In this document: one piece after another, positions 60,262-64,000 of the stretch
How the letters are laid out: every line of letters starts with the position of its first letter
Numbering within the stretch: the first letter of the stretch is position 1
Source of the DNA: a virus
IMG/VR virus record: IMGVR_UViG_3300021139_001382
Location: 1 to 64,000 of that record
DNA: 64,000 nt
Reading direction: 5' to 3' (one strand)
Made by a program: the position numbers and the translations under genes
Notes under the pieces: model-generated
Database searches by the model: none
What the model saw: only the letters and a program-made list of their open reading frames with translations
What the model was told of the DNA's origin: nothing

Positions 60262-61176
60262 ATGGAAAAAGTTCTTATAACGGGTAGTTCGGGCTTCATC
60301 GGAGGCTACCTCAAAGCCAGATTCGCAGGCAAATATGAAGTTCACGAACTGATCAGTGATCTACTTGACACTGAGGGTATGCGTAGCCAACTCAACGAAG
60401 TTAATCCAGACTACATCATTCACCTTGCTGCCCGAACTGAGGTTGAAAAGAGTTTCTATGAGCAGACAACCTTCAGTGAGGTCAACTATGTCGGCACCGT
60501 CAATCTGATTGAACTGGCCCGCTCTCTGACTAATCTGAAATTATTTGTGTTTAGTTCAACTATGGAAACATATGGATGGCAACCAGAATCTGATCTGATC
60601 CGGGACGGTAAAGAGTATACGGTGCCAGTGTTCGATGAAAACACCCCGCAGAACCCCAATGCACCATATGCAGTTGCTAAAGTCGGTGGTGAGTATTATC
60701 TGAAGTATGCTGAACGAGCATACAACTTCCCGTTCTGTGCGTTCCGACAGACTAATACATACGGACGCTGGGACAATGATTTCTTCGTTGTGGAGCAAGT
60801 TATCACGCAGATGATGGACAACCCCGACGAGATTAATCTGGGCTACGGTAAACCATATCGGAACTTCCTGTTCATTGACGATCTGATCAACCTATACGAG
60901 ACCGTTCTTGAACAGCCTGACAACGCCCGCGGACAAATCTTCTGTACCGGTCCTGACAACGCCCTGTCAATTGAAGCACTCGTTGACAAGATTGCAAAGA
61001 AGATGAACTGGACTGGTAAAGTTAACTGGGGAACAAAGTTGAAGCGTCATGGTGAAATCTATGTGCTGAACTCGACTGCGGCCAAGGCCGAACAGATGCT
61101 CGGGTGGAAGCCGCTTGTTGACCTGGATGACGGACTTGACCGGACCATTGAGATGTGGAAAAATAAACGTAAATGA
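60262..61176 (+). CDS. NAD-dependent sugar epimerase/dehydratase (SDR), GMD/GFS-like
   Basis: 304 residues, complete extended SDR. The Rossmann start is KVLITGSSGFIGGYLKARF; the catalytic motifs are VFSSTMETYGW (Ser/Thr) and YAVAKVGGEYYLKYAE (Tyr-x-x-x-Lys). FRQTNTYGRWDNDFFVVEQV and LGYGKPYRNFLFIDDLINLY are substrate-domain motifs of NDP-sugar epimerases/4,6-dehydratases. It should make or convert a 4-keto or epimerised nucleotide sugar, feeding the aminotransferase or C-methyltransferase of this island. It has its own promoter-like element and a TAAGGA ribosome site. Overlaps the next gene by 4 nt. Confidence 0.85.
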   Translation: MEKVLITGSSGFIGGYLKARFAGKYEVHELISDLLDTEGMRSQLNEVNPDYIIHLAARTEVEKSFYEQTTFSEVNYVGTVNLIELARSLTNLKLFVFSSTMETYGWQPESDLIRDGKEYTVPVFDENTPQNPNAPYAVAKVGGEYYLKYAERAYNFPFCAFRQTNTYGRWDNDFFVVEQVITQMMDNPDEINLGYGKPYRNFLFIDDLINLYETVLEQPDNARGQIFCTGPDNALSIEALVDKIAKKMNWTGKVNWGTKLKRHGEIYVLNSTAAKAEQMLGWKPLVDLDDGLDRTIEMWKNKRK

Positions 61177-62276
61177 AAATTTTCATCGGCCCAAATGTCG
61201 ATATCAGTTCTATACTATTTTTTGAAATGGACCCTCAATGGGAGATAGTAGAGGATACCGACCAGGCTGAAATTTTCATTACGATTGATAATCACAACGG
61301 CAATCTTGCCCCAGTTATCGCTTTATATAGACCGCATCAGGTTCTATTGGTGTTGGCAATTTTTCATGTATCAGAAAGTATGGGTCTTAAATTTTATGGG
61401 GACCTAAAAAGGACATTCAAACCGGTGACCGAGAAAGTAATAGTGATGCACACTAATTTACAGTATCAACCCGATAACATGGTGTATTTTGATCATATGT
61501 TTGACCGACAAAAATTATATTGTACTGATTATGATAGCGGTATAGCATTGCATTCCAGAATCTGGACGAATTCTTGTTCAAAAGAGATATATGAATTATA
61601 TCCGATAAAAAAGTTGGCATATTATAACAAATTTCTGGCCCCTATGCAAGTGTACGACCTAGGTAACATATCTCCTGATGATCATTCCAGAATGTTTTTT
61701 CGACGAAAATTGAAAGAGATTTTATCACAAATTAGCAATGTCCACACAAACGACGATATGAAATTCTTACCGGACGGGTTAAATGCAGACGTATTGCTGA
61801 TACTCAATCGTACCCAGACCGGCGGATTTTGGTACCCCGTTTCTCATGCATATTACGATAGTTCATTTGTTAGTGTTTATACGGAGTCGTTAGTCGATTC
61901 TAGGCTTCAGTGGGTGTCGATGCTCACTGAAAAGACGCTTGATCCCATGATTCGCGGTAACTTTGTGCTGCCGTTTGGTTACTACGGATTAATAAGAGAC
62001 ATTCGCAACTACGGGTTTCTGTTACCAGACTGGATTGATTACTCATACGATCTTATCGAAGATAATAAGGATCGCTTTAATGCATACGTCGATAGTCTCC
62101 GAAAACTTGATAGATTTACTGTAAATGAATTGTATGATCTGTACTTAAAAGATAAAGCAATTCTGGAGCATAACAGAGCATTATTTTTCAACAAACCATA
62201 TGACTATCCTAATGTACATGCCCGAGTAGAGGCATGCATCAGGACAAATGAAGCAACTAACTGGCAGACATGTTGA
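61173..62276 (+). CDS. Fucosyltransferase/exostosin-like (GT-B-type) protein, copy 5
   Basis: 367 residues, the most divergent copy: SSFVSVYTESLVDSRLQW, then LTEKTLDPMIRGNFVLPFGY and IRNYGFLLPDWIDYSYDLIE, with the DKAILEHNRALFF helix at the end. The TE...TEK pair is kept, while the buried PFI of the others is replaced by FVLPF. The N-terminal half (KIFIGPNVDISSILFFEMDP) looks like the first Rossmann half of a GT-B fold. It overlaps the final radical SAM gene by 7 nt. Confidence 0.6.
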   Translation: MKIFIGPNVDISSILFFEMDPQWEIVEDTDQAEIFITIDNHNGNLAPVIALYRPHQVLLVLAIFHVSESMGLKFYGDLKRTFKPVTEKVIVMHTNLQYQPDNMVYFDHMFDRQKLYCTDYDSGIALHSRIWTNSCSKEIYELYPIKKLAYYNKFLAPMQVYDLGNISPDDHSRMFFRRKLKEILSQISNVHTNDDMKFLPDGLNADVLLILNRTQTGGFWYPVSHAYYDSSFVSVYTESLVDSRLQWVSMLTEKTLDPMIRGNFVLPFGYYGLIRDIRNYGFLLPDWIDYSYDLIEDNKDRFNAYVDSLRKLDRFTVNELYDLYLKDKAILEHNRALFFNKPYDYPNVHARVEACIRTNEATNWQTC

Positions 62277-64000
62277 TAAGTCTGGTTCAGCCCAATTTCC
62301 AACAAGGGCCTAAAGAGTTCAATGCTCACTATTTGCCTTACTCGGCAGGAATACTGTGGAGTTACGCTTACCAATTTTCAGAGATTAAAGATAATTTTTC
62401 ACTTGACAGAATTGTCTGGCGTAGAGAGAAGATAGAACTCGTTGCAAGGGCATTGGAAAAGAATTCTGTTGTGGCGTTCAGCACGTATGTTTGGAATAAA
62501 AAATATAACTATGCCCTAGCCAAACGAGTTAAAGAACTGAATCCCAAGTGTGTGATAGTATTTGGGGGCCCGGAAGTACCTATCACCAAAAAGAATCTTT
62601 TCAAAACTTACGCCTTTATTGATGTAGTTGTTCGTGGCGAAGGTGAAATCACTTTTAAGAGTGTGTTAGATTGTATGATCGCTGGGTCCGATTTTGACTT
62701 GGTGCCCGGTTTGTTAATCAATAAGGATACGGTTGCAGTAGATACTGGTCCCAGTATTAGGATCGATTCTCTTGATAAAATTCCTAGTCCTTATTTGACT
62801 GGTGTTTTCGACAAGATCATAGCTGAAACACCCGGTGTAGAGTGGAACGCCACACTTGAAACTAACAGGGGATGCCCGTATAGTTGCACCTTTTGTGACT
62901 GGGGCTCCCTAACATACAATAAAGTCAAGCTGTTTGATCTGTCACGGGTGTTCGCCGAGTTAGAATGGATCTCACGAAATAAATGCGGGTTCGTGACAAT
63001 CACTGATGCTAACTTTGGCATGTTCGTTGAACGCGATGACCAAATAGCCGACAAGATGTTAGAGTTACAAGACACATATGGATATCCCAGTGCATTGTCG
63101 ATCACATGGGCAAAGAACCAGCGACCTGAAGTTTTTGCTATCGTCAGCAAACTCATCAAAAGTCCACGCTTTAACTCGGGGCTCACTGTGTCAGTGCAAA
63201 GTATGGACTTGGATGTGTTAGAAAACATCAAGCGGAAGAATCTTGACCAACATAAAATCTCTGAAATTTTTGAGATATGCGAAAAAAACAATGTTCCGGT
63301 TTATACCGAAATTATTCTTGGCTTGCCCGGTGAAACACCCGAGTCTTGGAAAGAGGGCATATGGAAATTATTTAGAGCGGGCAATCACACCGGTCTGAAT
63401 ATCCTACATTGCCAGTTACTGGAGAACGCCGAGATGAATCTGTTGCAACGTCGATTGTTTGGTATCACAAGCACTCTGGCATACGACTACATGAGCGGCA
63501 GTTACAATAACAACTATCTTACAGAGTCCGTTGAGATAGTGACTTCGACTAAAGATATCTCACCGGATGAAATGAGCGAATTGCAACTGTTTAACTGCTT
63601 CATAGACACCTTTCACATTAATGGGCTGACTACATTTGTCAGCAGATTTCTATACAAGAAATATCAAATAGATTACTCGGCGTTCTATAATAAATTTTAT
63701 GAGTTTTTAAAGACGGACGCCTGGTTCATTGATGAAATGACAGAACTCCGCGCGTTGTACGACAAGTGGATGACAGTGGGGAAGATTAACCACCCGGGCA
63801 TTGAAAACATTGAGATACACGGATGGAACCTTAATCACTTAATTACTATACGCCTTCATGCCTTCAATAAATACGATCATATATTTGATCTTGTAGAAAG
63901 ATTTGTCCGAGAAGAATTTGATATCGACTCTGATTTATTAGAGCAACTTGTTCGCTTCCAAAGCAAGTACGTTATTAACTTTGAGAAACGGAATGAGTAT
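62270..64000 (+). CDS. B12-binding-type radical SAM protein, 3' end outside window
   Basis: Open from the ATG at 62270 to the window end with no stop (577 codons visible). The first ~130 residues are a cobalamin-binding-type domain: SAGILWSYAYQFSEIK, VAFSTYVWNKK, PKCVIVFGGPEVPITKK, VVRGEGEITFKSVL. The radical SAM site is C202, C206, C209 (NRGCPYSCTFCDWG), with FVTITDANFGMFVERDD and GLTVSVQSMDLDVLENIKRK from the barrel and EIILGLPGETPESWKEGI as the common B12-rSAM motif. It differs clearly from the one at 54469. Such proteins commonly act as methylases or in natural-product assembly. Substrate unknown. Confidence 0.85.
   Translation, partial: MLISLVQPNFQQGPKEFNAHYLPYSAGILWSYAYQFSEIKDNFSLDRIVWRREKIELVARALEKNSVVAFSTYVWNKKYNYALAKRVKELNPKCVIVFGGPEVPITKKNLFKTYAFIDVVVRGEGEITFKSVLDCMIAGSDFDLVPGLLINKDTVAVDTGPSIRIDSLDKIPSPYLTGVFDKIIAETPGVEWNATLETNRGCPYSCTFCDWGSLTYNKVKLFDLSRVFAELEWISRNKCGFVTITDANFGMFVERDDQIADKMLELQDTYGYPSALSITWAKNQRPEVFAIVSKLIKSPRFNSGLTVSVQSMDLDVLENIKRKNLDQHKISEIFEICEKNNVPVYTEIILGLPGETPESWKEGIWKLFRAGNHTGLNILHCQLLENAEMNLLQRRLFGITSTLAYDYMSGSYNNNYLTESVEIVTSTKDISPDEMSELQLFNCFIDTFHINGLTTFVSRFLYKKYQIDYSAFYNKFYEFLKTDAWFIDEMTELRALYDKWMTVGKINHPGIENIEIHGWNLNHLITIRLHAFNKYDHIFDLVERFVREEFDIDSDLLEQLVRFQSKYVINFEKRNEY

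Noticed and set aside
34647-64000. Island as a bacterial capsule or O-antigen locus rather than phage DNA
   Set aside because: Gene packing is the same as in the baseplate region, it continues without a break from the tail genes, and no flippase, polymerase or membrane protein is present.

Overview
The window is part of the genome of a T4-like contractile-tailed phage (myovirus). The evidence is the run of baseplate genes in the first third: a tail-tube-cap/initiator-like protein, gp53, a hub-like protein, a gp5-type spike with OB fold and beta-helix, gp25 and gp6. They are followed by an enormous tail/baseplate protein and tail-fibre genes, packed with 1-20 nt overlaps, and several genes have TATAAATA-like elements about 26 nt before the start codon. 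The host cannot be read from the sequence. Protein style (twitch radical SAM proteins, 'YADLAERFEADAEYD' fibre ends) resembles phages of aquatic bacteria, but that is inference. No stretch over 300 nt lacks a gene, and no tRNA, CRISPR array or insertion sequence was seen.

Layout. 1-11.5 kb: baseplate module, all on the + strand. 11.6-30.7 kb: one open frame of 6,367 codons, positionally where T4 has gp7, built from many recurring small beta modules and two propeller-like regions. 30.7-34.7 kb: a 53-aa gene containing a terminator-like hairpin, a freestanding GIY-YIG homing endonuclease, a conserved tail protein, two fibre-type proteins and a small conserved protein. 34.6-64 kb: a dense accessory island devoted to sugar and/or protein modification. 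It holds GT-A-like proteins; four tandem radical SAM proteins with an N-terminal twitch-like cysteine motif; a fifth compact radical SAM protein; two cobalamin-type radical SAM proteins; five copies of a fucosyltransferase-like (GT-B-like) domain; six SGNH-hydrolase-like genes, one frameshifted; a UDP-sugar dehydrogenase fused to a glycosyltransferase domain at an A10 tract; two SDR epimerases/dehydratases; a sugar C-methyltransferase; a minimal DegT aminotransferase; and an AGAT/StrB1-type amidinotransferase. Three genes (46.2-48.6 kb) run on the minus strand as their own operon.

Working model (inference): the island makes, decorates and attaches an unusual glycan, probably on the tail or fibre proteins encoded just upstream. 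Dehydrogenase, SDRs, DegT, amidinotransferase and C-methyltransferase would build the sugar; GT domains would transfer it; SGNH proteins would add or remove acyl groups; radical SAM enzymes would do chemistry not predictable from sequence. GT-like genes are repeatedly followed by SGNH genes, which suggests the locus grew by duplicating GT+SGNH units. The most striking pair is the aminotransferase overlapping the amidinotransferase, the same two activities that make guanidino-cyclitols in streptomycin biosynthesis.
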